Of a stretch of 51,020 nucleotides of DNA, positions 1-9,563 are shown piece after piece. A model generated the notes under the pieces. The model had not been told where the DNA came from. It ran no database searches and was given only the letters and a program-made list of their open reading frames with translations. The stretch spans positions 1 to 51,020 of the forward strand of contig JAEVEY010000159.1 in assembly GCA_016842045.1 (NCBI GenBank), read 5' to 3'. Origin of the DNA: Candidatus Thermoflexus sinensis (lineage in GTDB: Bacteria; Chloroflexota; Anaerolineae; Thermoflexales; Thermoflexaceae). The position numbers and the translations under genes were made by a program. How positions within the stretch are numbered: position 1 is the stretch's first letter; every line of letters starts with the position of its first letter.

Positions 1-615
1 GCCCAGCGACGACACTACGAGGAGTTCGCCGCTTATCGAGCAGAAACCGACCGCCGCTTCGCCGAACTGGCCGAGGCCCAGCGACGGACAGAGGAGACAC
101 TACAGCGGATGAACCGACGGCTGGAGCATCATGCCACGGATCTGGGCATGCTCAAGGGGATCATGGAGGCCCAGCGACTCCGGGACCAGGCGCCCCTGTT
201 CTTCTCCGATCTCCTCCGTCACCCCCAGCCGGTGGCTCCAGAGCGCCTGGCGGAACGCCTCCAGGAAGCCCTTGGGGCGGGCCGGATCACCCGGACGGAG
301 AAGCAGGAGGCCCAGGTCATCGACCTGGTCATCGAGGGCCTCCATCCGTGGGAGGAGCGGCGGCTTTACCTGGCGGTGGAGGTCTCCTGGCAGGGTGGGA
401 CGGAGGACGTGCAGCGGGCCCATCGGCGGGCAGCGATCCTTTCCCGAGCTCTGGAGGCCGAAACATGGCCCGTAGTCGGGGCGCGGGAGATGACCCCCGC
501 GGCCCGGCGAATGGCCCGTTCGCTGGGGGTGTGGTGGGTGCAGGATGGCCAGGCCTTCCGTCCAGAGGAGATCCCGGAAGGAGAGGAACCCGAGGAGACC
601 TCGGCCCCTGGATGA
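1..615 (+). CDS. Coiled-coil protein with PD-(D/E)XK-like C-terminal domain (5' truncated by window)
   Basis: The frame is open from base 1, so the true start lies outside the window and the ATG at 109 in the ORF track is probably internal. The visible N-terminal part is rich in Glu, Arg and Ala with the spacing of a coiled coil (for example EEFAAYRAETDRRFAELAEA). The C-terminal ~110 residues contain the hydrophobic strand LYLAVEVSW preceded by a charged stretch, which resembles the DUF3782-type PD-(D/E)XK nuclease-like proteins common in Chloroflexota and Cyanobacteria. This family has no established function. The protein ends in an acidic tail. No partner is visible, since the upstream neighbours are outside the window. 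The assignment rests on overall architecture only; catalytic residues cannot be named with confidence. Confidence 0.6.
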   Translation, partial: AQRRHYEEFAAYRAETDRRFAELAEAQRRTEETLQRMNRRLEHHATDLGMLKGIMEAQRLRDQAPLFFSDLLRHPQPVAPERLAERLQEALGAGRITRTEKQEAQVIDLVIEGLHPWEERRLYLAVEVSWQGGTEDVQRAHRRAAILSRALEAETWPVVGAREMTPAARRMARSLGVWWVQDGQAFRPEEIPEGEEPEETSAPG

Positions 616-930
616 GGCCCGTCGAAGAAAGCGTTCGTCCCCCGATAGGGGCACCCCCTGTGGGTGCCCCAGCAAATGAATGCGAATGCCCTTTGCAGGG
701 GCAGGCCTCGTGCCTGTCCAGCCGGGCGCCCCCGCCCTATCCCACAGCCACCCCCGCTGAAATCCCCCCGGAAAAATTATCCCCCACCCTGGAGAGACCG
801 CCGCATGCAAACGGTTCGACAAAACCGCTCCCCTTGCTTTAGAATTCCCCTTTGGGAACGGGATGGGTCGCCCTCGGCGGCCTATACCGACCGGGAAGCC
901 CTGAGATGAAGTGCACGGAGAGCGACGAAT
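616..930. other. Intergenic region with palindromes, upstream of ttuA
   Basis: This 315-base gap holds no convincing gene; the short ORFs on the track are Pro/Arg-rich noise. It contains a perfect 9-bp stem (GGGGCACCC / GGGTGCCCC, 648-670). A second imperfect palindrome follows near 699-720 (AGGGGCAGGCCTCGTGCCTG). These may act as a terminator for the upstream gene. A weak promoter-like pair (TTCGAC near 815, TTTAGA near 838) could serve ttuA, but the match is poor. GGAG about 10 bases before the ATG at 931 is a plausible ribosome binding site. Confidence 0.5.
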
Positions 931-1905
931 ATGCGGATCCGCTGTCGGAAATGCGGCCGCGAGGCGGCCATCATGATGCGCCAGCACCGCCTGGCCCTGT
1001 GTGATGAGCACTACCTGGAATGGTTTGTGGAGCAGACCGAGCGGACCATCCGCATGTTCCGGATGTTCGACCGCTCGGAGCGCGTGCTGGTCGCAGTCTC
1101 AGGGGGCAAGGACTCCCTGAGCCTGTGGGATGTGCTGTTGCGCCTGGGCTACCAGGCCGACGGGCTCTATATCGGCCTGGGCATCGATGGAGGCATCCAG
1201 TATTCCGACCAATCCTATGAAAAATGCCGTCGCTTCGTGGAGGAGCGCTGGCCTCAAGCCCGGCTCATCGTGGTCGATGTGAAGGAAGTCTATGGCGAAA
1301 CGATCCCGGAGGTGGCCGCCCGGACCATGCGCGGCCGGGATAAGCCATGTGCCGTGTGCGGGCTGATCAAGCGCTACATCATGAACCGCGTGGCTCACGA
1401 TGGGGGCTACGCGGCCCTGGCCACAGGCCATAACCTGGATGACGAGGTGGCGGTCCTCTTCGGGAACGTCATGAACTGGCAGGTCGGTTACATGGCCCGC
1501 CAGGGCCCCGTCCTGCCCGCCTCCCGCCCGGGCTTCGCCCGCAAGGTGAAGCCCTTCTGTCGCTTCTACGAGCGGGAGACCGCAGCCTACGCGCTGCTGC
1601 GGGGCATTGATTACATCTACGACGAATGTCCATACGCTGAGGGCTCTACCAGCATCGCCTACAAGGAGTGGCTGGCAAAGCTCGAAGAAGAACGGCCGGG
1701 CACCAAGCTCCGCTTTTACCTGGGCTTCCTGAAGGCGAAGGAGGAAGGCCTGATCGCCTTCCGAACCGACGAGGCGGAACTGCACGCCTGTGAGAAGTGC
1801 GGGCAGCCGACCTCGGCGCCGGGCATCTGCGCGTTCTGCCGGCTCTGGGAACGCCGGCATCCCGCCCGTGCCACCCCAACCCCCGCCCTGACCTCGGGAG
1901 GATGA
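931..1905 (+). CDS. ttuA: TtuA-like tRNA 2-thiolation enzyme (PP-loop ATPase, Fe-S)
   Basis: 324 aa. The PP-loop motif SGGKDS (around residue 58) marks the adenylating ATP-pyrophosphatase fold of the TtcA/TtuA/Ncs6 group. An N-terminal zinc ribbon starts at CRKCGR with a later Cys/His pair, and a C-terminal ribbon is formed by CEKC and CAFC. The mid-protein cysteines in KPCAVCG and DECPYA match the three that hold the [4Fe-4S] cluster in TtuA-type enzymes. The family thiolates tRNA, in TtuA the C2 of ribothymidine-54, which stabilises tRNA at high temperature. The double zinc finger argues for TtuA/Ncs6 rather than TtcA. No sulfur-carrier partner (TtuB/TtuC) is nearby. A role in wobble U34 thiolation by a paralogue cannot be excluded. 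Confidence 0.82.
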   Translation: MRIRCRKCGREAAIMMRQHRLALCDEHYLEWFVEQTERTIRMFRMFDRSERVLVAVSGGKDSLSLWDVLLRLGYQADGLYIGLGIDGGIQYSDQSYEKCRRFVEERWPQARLIVVDVKEVYGETIPEVAARTMRGRDKPCAVCGLIKRYIMNRVAHDGGYAALATGHNLDDEVAVLFGNVMNWQVGYMARQGPVLPASRPGFARKVKPFCRFYERETAAYALLRGIDYIYDECPYAEGSTSIAYKEWLAKLEEERPGTKLRFYLGFLKAKEEGLIAFRTDEAELHACEKCGQPTSAPGICAFCRLWERRHPARATPTPALTSGG

Positions 1906-2054
1906 ACGCCTCCGGGCGGCGCGCTGTCGGGGTGAGGAGTTCCATCGTCGACCCCCTCCCCCGGTTCTCGGGTTGGGCCGGGCGCCTGATTCCAGGCTGC
2001 ACGATCCACGTCCCGCTGAAAGAGAAAACGCAAACACAGATGGGGAACAGGCCG

Positions 2055-2984
2055 ATGCGGATTGTCTCCCTGCTTCCAGGCGCCACCGAGATCATATGGG
2101 CTCTCGGGCTGGAGGACCATCTGGTGGGTGTCTCCCATGAGTGCGATTTCCCTCCGGAGGTCGTGGCCCGACTGCCCCGTCTCACCCGCAGCACGCTGCC
2201 CGAGGGGCTCACCGATCCCGCCGCCATCGATGCCGCCGTCCGGGAGAAAGCCCGTCGGGGAGAGCCCCTCTACATCGTGGATGAGGAGCAGCTGGCCGCC
2301 CTGGAGCCGGACCTGATCCTCACCCAGGCCCTGTGCGAGGTCTGCGCGGTTCCCATGGGTCAGGCCGCCCGCGCCTCCGGTCGGCTCCGCCGTCCGCCCC
2401 GCATCATCGCGGTGAACACTTACCGCCTGGAGGATCTCTTCGAAAGCCTGCAGGAGATCGCCGATGCAGCAGGGGTTCCAGAGCGCGCAGCGCGTCGCAT
2501 CCGGGAATGGCGGAGCCGGCTGGCCCGGGTGGAGGCAGCCGTCGCCGGCGCGCCCCGGCCACGAGTCCTGCTGCTGGAATGGCTCGATCCGCCTTTTTGC
2601 TGCGGCCACTGGGTCCCTGAGATGGTGGAGATCGCGGGCGGAACGGAGGTCCTGGGGCGACCGGGCGAACCCTCCCGACGTGTTCGCTGGGAGGAGGTTC
2701 TGGAAGCCGAGCCCGAGGTCATCGGCCTGATCCCGTGCGGGTATCCTTTGAGCGAGGCCGTGGCCGCCCGTCATCTCCTGGAACGCCTGCCCTTCTGGGA
2801 ATGGATCCCGGCGGTGCAAAGGGGGAAGGTCTACGCGATGGAGGCCTCCGCCTATTTCAGCCGGCCCGGCCCTCGCACCATCGATGGCATCGAGCTGCTC
2901 GCTGCCCTGCTCCACCCGGATCGCTTTCATACCCCCCTGGTGGAACAGGCGGCTCAACGCCTATCCCATCCCACCCTTTCCTGA
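2055..2984 (+). CDS. Cobalamin-type ABC substrate-binding protein without signal peptide (BtuF-like)
   Basis: About 309 aa from the ATG at 2055 (an in-frame ATG at 2040 is the alternative; the track start at 1797 overlaps ttuA and adds non-conserved sequence). The start MRIVSLLPGATEII is the classic opening of BtuF-like periplasmic-binding-protein domains (PF01497), which bind cobalamin or siderophores between two lobes. The second lobe follows a long linker helix near residue 160. No signal peptide or lipobox is present, and no permease or ATPase gene is adjacent. It therefore belongs to the solitary, probably cytoplasmic branch usually annotated as cobalamin-binding protein. The ligand is not provable from sequence. 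No cobalamin riboswitch was recognised upstream. Confidence 0.75.
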   Translation: MRIVSLLPGATEIIWALGLEDHLVGVSHECDFPPEVVARLPRLTRSTLPEGLTDPAAIDAAVREKARRGEPLYIVDEEQLAALEPDLILTQALCEVCAVPMGQAARASGRLRRPPRIIAVNTYRLEDLFESLQEIADAAGVPERAARRIREWRSRLARVEAAVAGAPRPRVLLLEWLDPPFCCGHWVPEMVEIAGGTEVLGRPGEPSRRVRWEEVLEAEPEVIGLIPCGYPLSEAVAARHLLERLPFWEWIPAVQRGKVYAMEASAYFSRPGPRTIDGIELLAALLHPDRFHTPLVEQAAQRLSHPTLS

Positions 2985-2987
2985 TCA

Positions 2988-3060
2988 GGAATTACACCGT
3001 TCGGGGTCCGCGAGAGGGGACAGAAGGGCCCCATTTCCATATATTGGGATTTCACACCAA
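2988..3060. repeat. Decayed left end of the TTACGCAGTT repeat family
   Basis: The stretch AATTACACCGTTCGGGGTCC and the following GCGAGAGGGGACAGAAGGG closely parallel the left end of the element at 42863 (TTACGCAGTTCGGGGCTCGC then GAGAAGAGGTAGAATGGC). Only the left end is recognisable; no matching right end was found before 3170. This looks like an old, degraded copy. Confidence 0.45.
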
Positions 3061-3079
3061 AAGCCCTATGAGCTATATT

Positions 3080-3120
3080 CCCCGGGAGGCGTTGTGCGCT
3101 TCGGTGCGCACCGCCCGGGG
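3080..3120. terminator. GC-rich hairpin after the BtuF-like gene
   Basis: CCCCGGG...GTGCGC pairs with GCGCAC...CCCGGGG around a TTCG-type loop, with small bulges. It lies about 95 bases downstream of the preceding stop. There is no T-tract, so it is only a possible terminator, or part of the decayed repeat just upstream. Confidence 0.4.
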
Positions 3121-3169
3121 AAACCCACCGCGCAACTCCTGCCCGAATGGGACAGGGAGGAGGTTCCGT

Positions 3170-3274
3170 ATGCAGTTCTGGCAGGACCTGATGATCTTCG
3201 CCGGAATTTATGCGCTGGTCTTCACCGTGATCTGGCGGCGGCTCCAGCGCCGGAAACATTCCGGATTCTCGTGA
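3170..3274 (+). CDS. Small single-pass membrane protein (34 aa)
   Basis: A 34-aa frame starts at ATG 3170, preceded by a strong ribosome binding site (GGGAGGAGG, about 6 bases away). The track shows it only as the tail of a longer spurious ORF. Residues ~5-22 (QDLMIFAGIYALVFTVIW) form one hydrophobic helix, followed by a basic tail (RRLQRRKHS). This predicts a membrane-anchored microprotein with the tail in the cytoplasm. It is followed by another small membrane-anchored protein, so the two may share a transcript. No family was recognised. The good SD site is the main support. Confidence 0.5.
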   Translation: MQFWQDLMIFAGIYALVFTVIWRRLQRRKHSGFS

Positions 3275-3363
3275 CACATCAATCGCCAAATCCTTAGACC
3301 GATTCCATAAGGCCCCGTCCCTGTTTGAGGCCTTCATCTCAGGACTCAGGAGGGATCGCGCTC

Positions 3364-3891
3364 TTGCTGGAAGAACGCGCGCCGCGCTTGCGGGAGCCGC
3401 TCATCGTGCTGATCGCGCTGGCCCTGGGCCTGGTGTGGGGCGTGAACGCCCTGACCAACCGGGACCCCTTCTGGTTCTGGCCCTGGTTCAACCAGCCCGC
3501 GGTGGAGATCCGGATCACCGCTGCGGGCCGCGAGTATGTGTTCACGCCCGGGATGCCCGGCTATGAACGGTTGAACGAGGCCCTGAATCGGATCCTCTCC
3601 GGCCCCAACATCGAGGGCTATGAGCCCCAGATCGGGCTCTCCGAGGCCACCCTGTCGGAATACCGCCAGGGGATGGGCGCGCTGACCGTATGGGCCCGCT
3701 ATGATCCCCCGGCTCAAATTCACACCGCTTATTTCTTTCCGAAAGCCGATTTGTTAATCATCCCCTTGAAGGGACCTCATGCGGAACTGCGCCCGGTCTT
3801 CGGCGCGCTCCGGGGTGTGATCCGTCTGGGCGCGCTGCGCCTGCGGGATCGCCGGGCGCTGGAGGAGGCTGTTCAGGAGGTGCTCCCGTGA
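3364..3891 (+). CDS. Membrane-anchored protein of unknown function
   Basis: About 175 aa from a TTG at 3364, chosen because AGGAGG lies ten bases upstream. The track start (TTG 3325) has no such site. One hydrophobic segment spans residues ~14-32 (IVLIALALGLVWGVNAL), followed by a soluble domain with regular beta-like stretches (EIRITAAGREYVF). The C-terminal region reads like a small periplasmic or cytoplasmic alpha/beta domain. The stop overlaps the GTG of the Nudix gene (GTGA), so the two are probably translationally coupled. No known family was recognised and no function is claimed. Confidence 0.65.
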   Translation: MLEERAPRLREPLIVLIALALGLVWGVNALTNRDPFWFWPWFNQPAVEIRITAAGREYVFTPGMPGYERLNEALNRILSGPNIEGYEPQIGLSEATLSEYRQGMGALTVWARYDPPAQIHTAYFFPKADLLIIPLKGPHAELRPVFGALRGVIRLGALRLRDRRALEEAVQEVLP

Positions 3892-4490
3892 ATCGTCCGC
3901 TGATCGCGCCTTCCGAGCTGGAAACCCTGACCGCCCAGTTCGGACCTCAGCCCCATCAGCACGCGACGGTCGTTGGAGATGGATGGTGGGAGGAAGTGCG
4001 CCAGAGCCTGAGCCGACGCCGCGGAGAGGTCCTGATGGTGATCCAGCGGCCGGGGGGCGAGATCCTGGTTCATACGAAAGCCTTTTATCCTCCACAAGCC
4101 TACCGGCTGCTGACGGGGGGCATTGGGTGGGAAGAGACCGCCTGGGCGGCTCTTCACCGGGAGATCGCCGAGGAGACCGGCCTGCCTGTGCGCTCGGCAA
4201 CCTGGTGGGGCCTGATCACTTACACCCTCTATCCCTCCGAGGCGGCCCGGGATCAGGGCATTCCTTTCGTTTCGTTTGTTTTCCATGTTCATACGGAAGG
4301 GGAGCCCCGGGCCGCCGATCACGGGGAGCAGATCGCCGCCTTCCGCTGGGTTCCCCCTGAAGCCCTTCCGGAGATCGCCTGTCGGCTGGAGTCCCTGGAC
4401 ATGCCATGGCGGGGCTGGGGCGCCTTTCGCGCCATCGGCCATCGCTTCGTCTGGGAACATCATCGGGAACGATTGCTTCTCGGGTCATAA
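3888..4490 (+). CDS. Nudix hydrolase
   Basis: 200 aa, GTG start overlapping the previous stop by four bases. A perfect Nudix box is visible: G-x5-E-x7-REUxEExGU appears as GGIGWEETAWAALHREIAEE followed by TGL, near residues 81-103. The three glutamates of REIAEE supply the Mg2+ site. Nudix enzymes cleave nucleoside diphosphates linked to another moiety; the substrate here cannot be inferred. The domain occupies residues ~40-180, with an N-terminal extension of about 40 residues. The C-terminal part ends in a Trp/His-rich helix. Coupling to the membrane-anchored protein upstream is the only contextual hint. It converges on mreB with a hairpin in between. Confidence 0.88.
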   Translation: MNRPLIAPSELETLTAQFGPQPHQHATVVGDGWWEEVRQSLSRRRGEVLMVIQRPGGEILVHTKAFYPPQAYRLLTGGIGWEETAWAALHREIAEETGLPVRSATWWGLITYTLYPSEAARDQGIPFVSFVFHVHTEGEPRAADHGEQIAAFRWVPPEALPEIACRLESLDMPWRGWGAFRAIGHRFVWEHHRERLLLGS

Positions 4491-4496
4491 CGATGG

Positions 4497-4581
4497 GGTG
4501 GGGGATAAAAAAGATTTTGGGGGGCGAGCCGCGCGCCTTTGGCGTGCGGCTCGCCCCCCAAAGCCCCCAGGAGAAAACAGC
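4497..4581. terminator. Strong hairpin between convergent nudix and mreB (repeat-family right half)
   Basis: A 19-bp stem with one mismatch (4519-4537 with 4541-4559, loop TTT) is built on GGCGAGCCGCGCGCC. It is preceded by AAAAAAGATTTT and followed by CAAAGCCCCCAGGAGAAAAC, the same right-hand module seen in repeat copies at 40.1 and 43.0 kb. Its position between convergent genes suits a bidirectional terminator. Confidence 0.6.
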
Positions 4582-4594
4582 GAGACCTTAGAGG

Positions 4595-5617
4595 CTATAT
4601 GGAGGACCAGAGCGTGGTCAGTGTTCGCTGAAACAGGTGAATATGCTCCAGCGCCTTTCCTGCTCCGATGGCCACACATGCCATGGGGGCATCCGCCACA
4701 TAGGCGGGAACGCCGGTTTGCTGGGTCAGGAACTCATCGATCCGCCGGAGCATCGCTCCGCCACCGACCAGCGCCATCCCCCGGTCAATAATATCCGCCG
4801 CCAGCTCCGGAGGCGTCCGTTCCAGAACGGCCCGGACCACTCCAATGACCGCCTGAAGGGGTTCCTGGATCGCCTCCAGCACCTCGTCCGAGCTCAGGAT
4901 GATGGTGCGCGGCAGTCCGGTGACCAGATCCCTCCCCTGCACTTCCATCGTCAGGGGAGGGTCCAGGGGGAGAGCGGTTCCGATCTGGATCTTCACCTGC
5001 TCGGCCGTCGGCTCTCCGATGGCCATGTTATATTTCCGGCGCACATAACCGATGATCGCCTCATCCATTCGAATGCCGCCCACCCGCACCGAGTGCGCGG
5101 TCACAATCCCCAGCATGGAAATCACCGCTGCTTCCGTTGTGCCGCCGCCCAGATCGACCACCATATTGCCCGTGGGGGTATCCACAGGCAGCCCCGCCCC
5201 CAGCGCGGCAGCCAGGGGTTCCGGGATCAGATAAACGTGGCCAGGATGGGCCCCTGCGGCCACAGCGGCCTCATGCACCGCGCGGCTTTCCACGCTGGTC
5301 ACCCCATACGGGACCGAAATCATCACGTGGGGGCGGAAAAGGCGAATGGGGCCACACACTTTGGTGATAAAATATCGGAGCATCCGCTCGGTCACATAGT
5401 AATCCGCGATCACGCCATCCCGGAGAGGTCGGATCACCTCAATGATCTCCGGGGTGCGGCCATACATCGCCCGGGCCTCCTCCCCCACCGCCAGGATCTC
5501 ATCCCCGTCCACAGGCATGGCCACCACGGAGGGCTCCTGAAGGACGACCCCCCGGCCGACCTCGTAGACTAACACATTTGCAGTGCCCAGATCGATCCCC
5601 AAACGCTTGGTCAGCAT
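4595..5617 (-). CDS. mreB: MreB actin-like rod-shape protein
   Basis: 340 aa, the usual MreB length. The N-terminal phosphate-1 loop (GIDLGTANV), the phosphate-2 motif ([10 protein letters not shown]) and the adenosine loop (ALVGGGAML) are all present, which marks the actin/Hsp70 ATPase fold. MreB forms membrane-bound filaments that organise cell-wall elongation. No mreC, mreD, rodA or mrdA gene is adjacent, so this is a solitary mreB. The gene follows the F1 operon on the same strand but is separated from it by a MITE-like element and a second perfect hairpin, so it probably has its own promoter. A TATATG-like -10 about 25 bases upstream of the start is weak. Confidence 0.93.
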   Translation of the reverse strand: MLTKRLGIDLGTANVLVYEVGRGVVLQEPSVVAMPVDGDEILAVGEEARAMYGRTPEIIEVIRPLRDGVIADYYVTERMLRYFITKVCGPIRLFRPHVMISVPYGVTSVESRAVHEAAVAAGAHPGHVYLIPEPLAAALGAGLPVDTPTGNMVVDLGGGTTEAAVISMLGIVTAHSVRVGGIRMDEAIIGYVRRKYNMAIGEPTAEQVKIQIGTALPLDPPLTMEVQGRDLVTGLPRTIILSSDEVLEAIQEPLQAVIGVVRAVLERTPPELAADIIDRGMALVGGGAMLRRIDEFLTQQTGVPAYVADAPMACVAIGAGKALEHIHLFQRTLTTLWSSI

Positions 5618-5705
5618 CGTGAAGTCCCTGTGCCATATATTTCCCGAGCTGGACAGTCCACCTTCGTCAGCGTGCTGTTTTTTTGTCCAGGGGAAAGGGA
5701 ATTTA

Positions 5706-5746
5706 TGAGGTTAGAGGGCGCGCCTTCGCTGCGCCCTCTAACCTCA
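5706..5746. repeat. Perfect 16-bp inverted repeat upstream of mreB
   Basis: TGAGGTTAGAGGGCGC (5706-5721) pairs exactly with 5731-5746 around a nine-base loop. The right arm supplies the CTCAT target duplication of the adjoining MITE-like element. It could be a terminator for the F1 operon or an independent palindromic repeat. Confidence 0.7.
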
Positions 5747-5747
5747 T

Positions 5748-5886
5748 TAGGAGTTACGCAGTTGAAAGTTCTAAAGGTGGGACGGAATGGTCCCACCCCA
5801 AAATCCTTTTGGGGGCGGAGCGGGGCGCTGAAGGCGCCCCGCTCCGCCCCCAAAGCCCCCATGGGAAACGAACTGCGTAAGTCCTA
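5748..5886. repeat. MITE-like element copy C (139 bp, TSD CTCAT)
   Basis: The ends TAGGAGTTACGCAGTT and AACTGCGTAAGTCCTA are near-perfect inverted repeats. They are flanked by the direct repeat CTCAT (5743-5747 and 5887-5891). The interior carries a long hairpin (5811-5851, GGGGGCGGAGCGGGGCGC stem). There is no coding capacity. Copy D at 15685 has the same length and nearly identical ends but an unrelated hairpin. Confidence 0.8.
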
Positions 5887-5919
5887 CTCATAATGTCCGC
5901 TCACCCTTGAAGAGGCGCT

Positions 5920-6348
5920 TTACCCGGCGGACCCCTCACGACGGATTCGACGACGGCGGGCCACCTCCAGACGGACCCGGGAGCGGCGCAGGGCGGCCAG
6001 GGCAGCGTTCAGGTCAACGCCGGCCGGCCGCTCCTTCAGGATCTGCTCCGCCCGTTGACGGGCCTCCTCAGCCCGCGCGATATCGATCTCCTCCGCCCGT
6101 TCCGCCACATCCGCCAGGACGATCACTTTCTCCGGGGTCACCTCCATGAACCCCCCATGGATCGCAAACCAGAGCTCCTCGCTGCCCCTTCGGGCCAGCA
6201 ACGGCCCAATACCCAGGGCCGTCAGCAGCGGCGCATGCCCGGGCAGGATCCCCAGCTCTCCCTCCACACCAGGAGCCACCACCATATCGACGTCCCCGCT
6301 GAACAGGGCGCGCTCCTGAGTGACGATCTCCAGACGCAATGGGCTCAT
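5920..6348 (-). CDS. atpC: ATP synthase F1 epsilon subunit
   Basis: 142 aa, typical length. The N-terminal beta-sandwich is evident from LEIVTQERALFSGDV and GELGILPGHAPLLTAL, the hallmark epsilon motif. The C-terminal part (residues ~90-135) is an Ala/Arg/Glu-rich two-helix region ending in a very basic tail. Epsilon links gamma to the c-ring and can inhibit ATP hydrolysis through the C-terminal helices. The ATG overlaps the stop of the upstream nucleotidyltransferase gene (ATGA), so its translation appears coupled to an accessory gene rather than directly to atpD. It is the last gene of the F1 operon; copy C of the MITE-like repeat lies 34 bases downstream. Confidence 0.95.
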   Translation of the reverse strand: MSPLRLEIVTQERALFSGDVDMVVAPGVEGELGILPGHAPLLTALGIGPLLARRGSEELWFAIHGGFMEVTPEKVIVLADVAERAEEIDIARAEEARQRAEQILKERPAGVDLNAALAALRRSRVRLEVARRRRIRREGSAG

Positions 6349-6890
6349 CCCAGGGTTTCCTCCTTCAGGTGGGTCCAGCGCAACCGCAGCTCCGGAAGCC
6401 CCGCCTCCTCCGCCAGGCCCCGGATCGCCGTCTCCAGGTATTCGAAGTCCAGATGATCCCGCTGGGCTTCCAGCATCCCACGCACATCGTTCTGATCGAT
6501 CGGCTCCCAGCGCGCCAGCTTGTAAGCGATTAACTCCTCCGGCGCCACAAAGCGCAACGGGATTCCGAACAGAACAAACTCCCGCGCGCGGCGGATGGCC
6601 TGAACATCCAGTTGCAAGGAAGCGGATCGCAGATCCACCGAAAAGCGCCAGGTGAAGGCAAGCTTGACCGGGCGTCCCTCCTGGAGCCTTTGCAGCGCCA
6701 TCGGGCTTACCGCAAACCCTTCCTCATGAAACGCCCGCAGGAGGGCTGGCATCTGCTCCGGCGGGACGAGCAGGATCACATCCACGTCCACGGTTGTCCG
6801 GGCGATCCCCCAGAGCGCGGCCGCCAGCCCTTCCAGGATCGCATAGGGCACCCCGAGGCTTTCAAGGACGCGGTGAAGCCGCCGCAGCAT
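6345..6890 (-). CDS. Nucleotidyltransferase (AbiEii/DUF6036-like) inside the atp operon
   Basis: 181 aa from ATG 6890, which sits one base after the preceding stop; the longer track ORF reads through the neighbour in another frame. The segment LEGLAAALWGIARTTVDVDV carries the degenerate G...T-x-D-x-D signature of pol-beta-superfamily nucleotidyltransferases of the AbiEii/DUF6036 type. These often act as the enzyme of a toxin-antitoxin or phage-defence pair. The later APEELIAYKLAR helix and a DQNDV motif fit the same family. The stop overlaps the atpC ATG by four bases. Whether it is an active toxin, an antitoxin or a domesticated enzyme is unknown. Confidence 0.7.
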   Translation of the reverse strand: MLRRLHRVLESLGVPYAILEGLAAALWGIARTTVDVDVILLVPPEQMPALLRAFHEEGFAVSPMALQRLQEGRPVKLAFTWRFSVDLRSASLQLDVQAIRRAREFVLFGIPLRFVAPEELIAYKLARWEPIDQNDVRGMLEAQRDHLDFEYLETAIRGLAEEAGLPELRLRWTHLKEETLG

Positions 6891-6891
6891 C

Positions 6892-8498
<1,607 letters not shown>

Positions 8499-8608
8499 TT
8501 ACCTCCCATGAATGATCGGGGTTAGGACTGATGAGTTCCGGGAATCAGGCTGGTGTCCTCTGGCAACTTGCCGGATTGCTCCAGCCCCTCAGAGAGATGA
8601 GCAACGGA

Positions 8609-9559
8609 TTAACGGCCTGCCCCGATGCGCGGGCGAGCCTGGATCCGGGCTCGAGCAGCCTGGCGCATGGCCTCCGCCCCGCCCGCGATATCCAGCATCT
8701 CGCTGGTGATCGACTGCTGGCGGGCCTTGTTGTAGCTCAGGGTCAGCGTATAGATCAGGCCCTCCGCGTTCTCCGTCGCATTGCGCATGGCCACCATGCG
8801 GGCGGAGTGCTCGCTGGCCAGGCTCTCCAGAACCGCCTGATAAACCTGGAGCTCCACGAACCGCGGCAGGATCACCTCCAGCAATTGCGCCGGGTCCGGT
8901 TCGTAAATAAACGTTTTGTTCGCCACCGCCCGGGTGTCCAGCCGCTCGACCGCCTCAGGGACCGCCGGCTCATGGCCCTGGGTGAGGCGAAGCGGCAACA
9001 GCCGACGGACCCGCGGGCGCTGCACCATTGTGTTGATAAAGTCCGTGTAAGCAATGTAGACCTCGTCCACGCTCTCCCTCAGGAACTCCTCCATCGCCAG
9101 CCGGGCGATCGGACGCACGTCGGTAAAGCGAGGCCAGCGGGGCATCGGCGAGAAATCCGCCACCAGGGCCCCCCGCACCCGCGCCACCGCATCCCGCCCC
9201 TTGCGCCCCACGGTGAGAAAGGACACGGGTGCCCGGCTGACTGCCGCGAACCGGAAGGCCAGGCGGATGACGTTATCGTTGTAAGCGCCGCACAGGCCCC
9301 GGTCGGCGGTGATGAGGATCAACAGAACCCGCCGCACCGGCCGAACCTCCAGCAAGGGATGGAGCAGCGCGCTGGCCTCCGCCTGATGGGCAAGATGAAC
9401 CAGAACCTCCCACGCTTTCTGGGAATATGGGCGGGACGCCAGGGTCATCTCCTGGGCCCGTCGCATTTTGGAGGCCGAGACAGCTTCCATAGCCCGCGTG
9501 ATCTGGGAGATACTTCGGACCGTTCGAATCCGACGCCGCAACTCCCGCAGGGTGGGCAC
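8609..9559 (-). CDS. atpG: ATP synthase F1 gamma subunit
   Basis: 316 aa from a GTG at 9559, preceded by AGGAGGG. The track's longer start adds a non-conserved tail. The conserved N-terminal helix TRAMEAVSASKMRRAQ and the C-terminal helix with NATENAEGLI are the two strands of the rotor coiled coil. ITADRGLCGAYN marks the central domain. Gamma transmits c-ring rotation to the catalytic hexamer. Upstream lie three Uma2 genes that separate it from atpA, with only four bases between the last Uma2 stop and this start. That suggests one transcript and possible translational coupling. Confidence 0.95.
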   Translation of the reverse strand: MPTLRELRRRIRTVRSISQITRAMEAVSASKMRRAQEMTLASRPYSQKAWEVLVHLAHQAEASALLHPLLEVRPVRRVLLILITADRGLCGAYNDNVIRLAFRFAAVSRAPVSFLTVGRKGRDAVARVRGALVADFSPMPRWPRFTDVRPIARLAMEEFLRESVDEVYIAYTDFINTMVQRPRVRRLLPLRLTQGHEPAVPEAVERLDTRAVANKTFIYEPDPAQLLEVILPRFVELQVYQAVLESLASEHSARMVAMRNATENAEGLIYTLTLSYNKARQQSITSEMLDIAGGAEAMRQAARARIQARPRIGAGR

Positions 9560-9563
9560 GACG

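Noticed and set aside
648-720. Riboswitch or small RNA upstream of ttuA
   Set aside because: Only two simple palindromes are visible and no known riboswitch core was recognised.
1797-2054. N-terminal extension of the BtuF-like gene as given by the track
   Set aside because: It overlaps the 3' end of ttuA, lacks family similarity, and the conserved protein starts cleanly at MRIVSLLPG.
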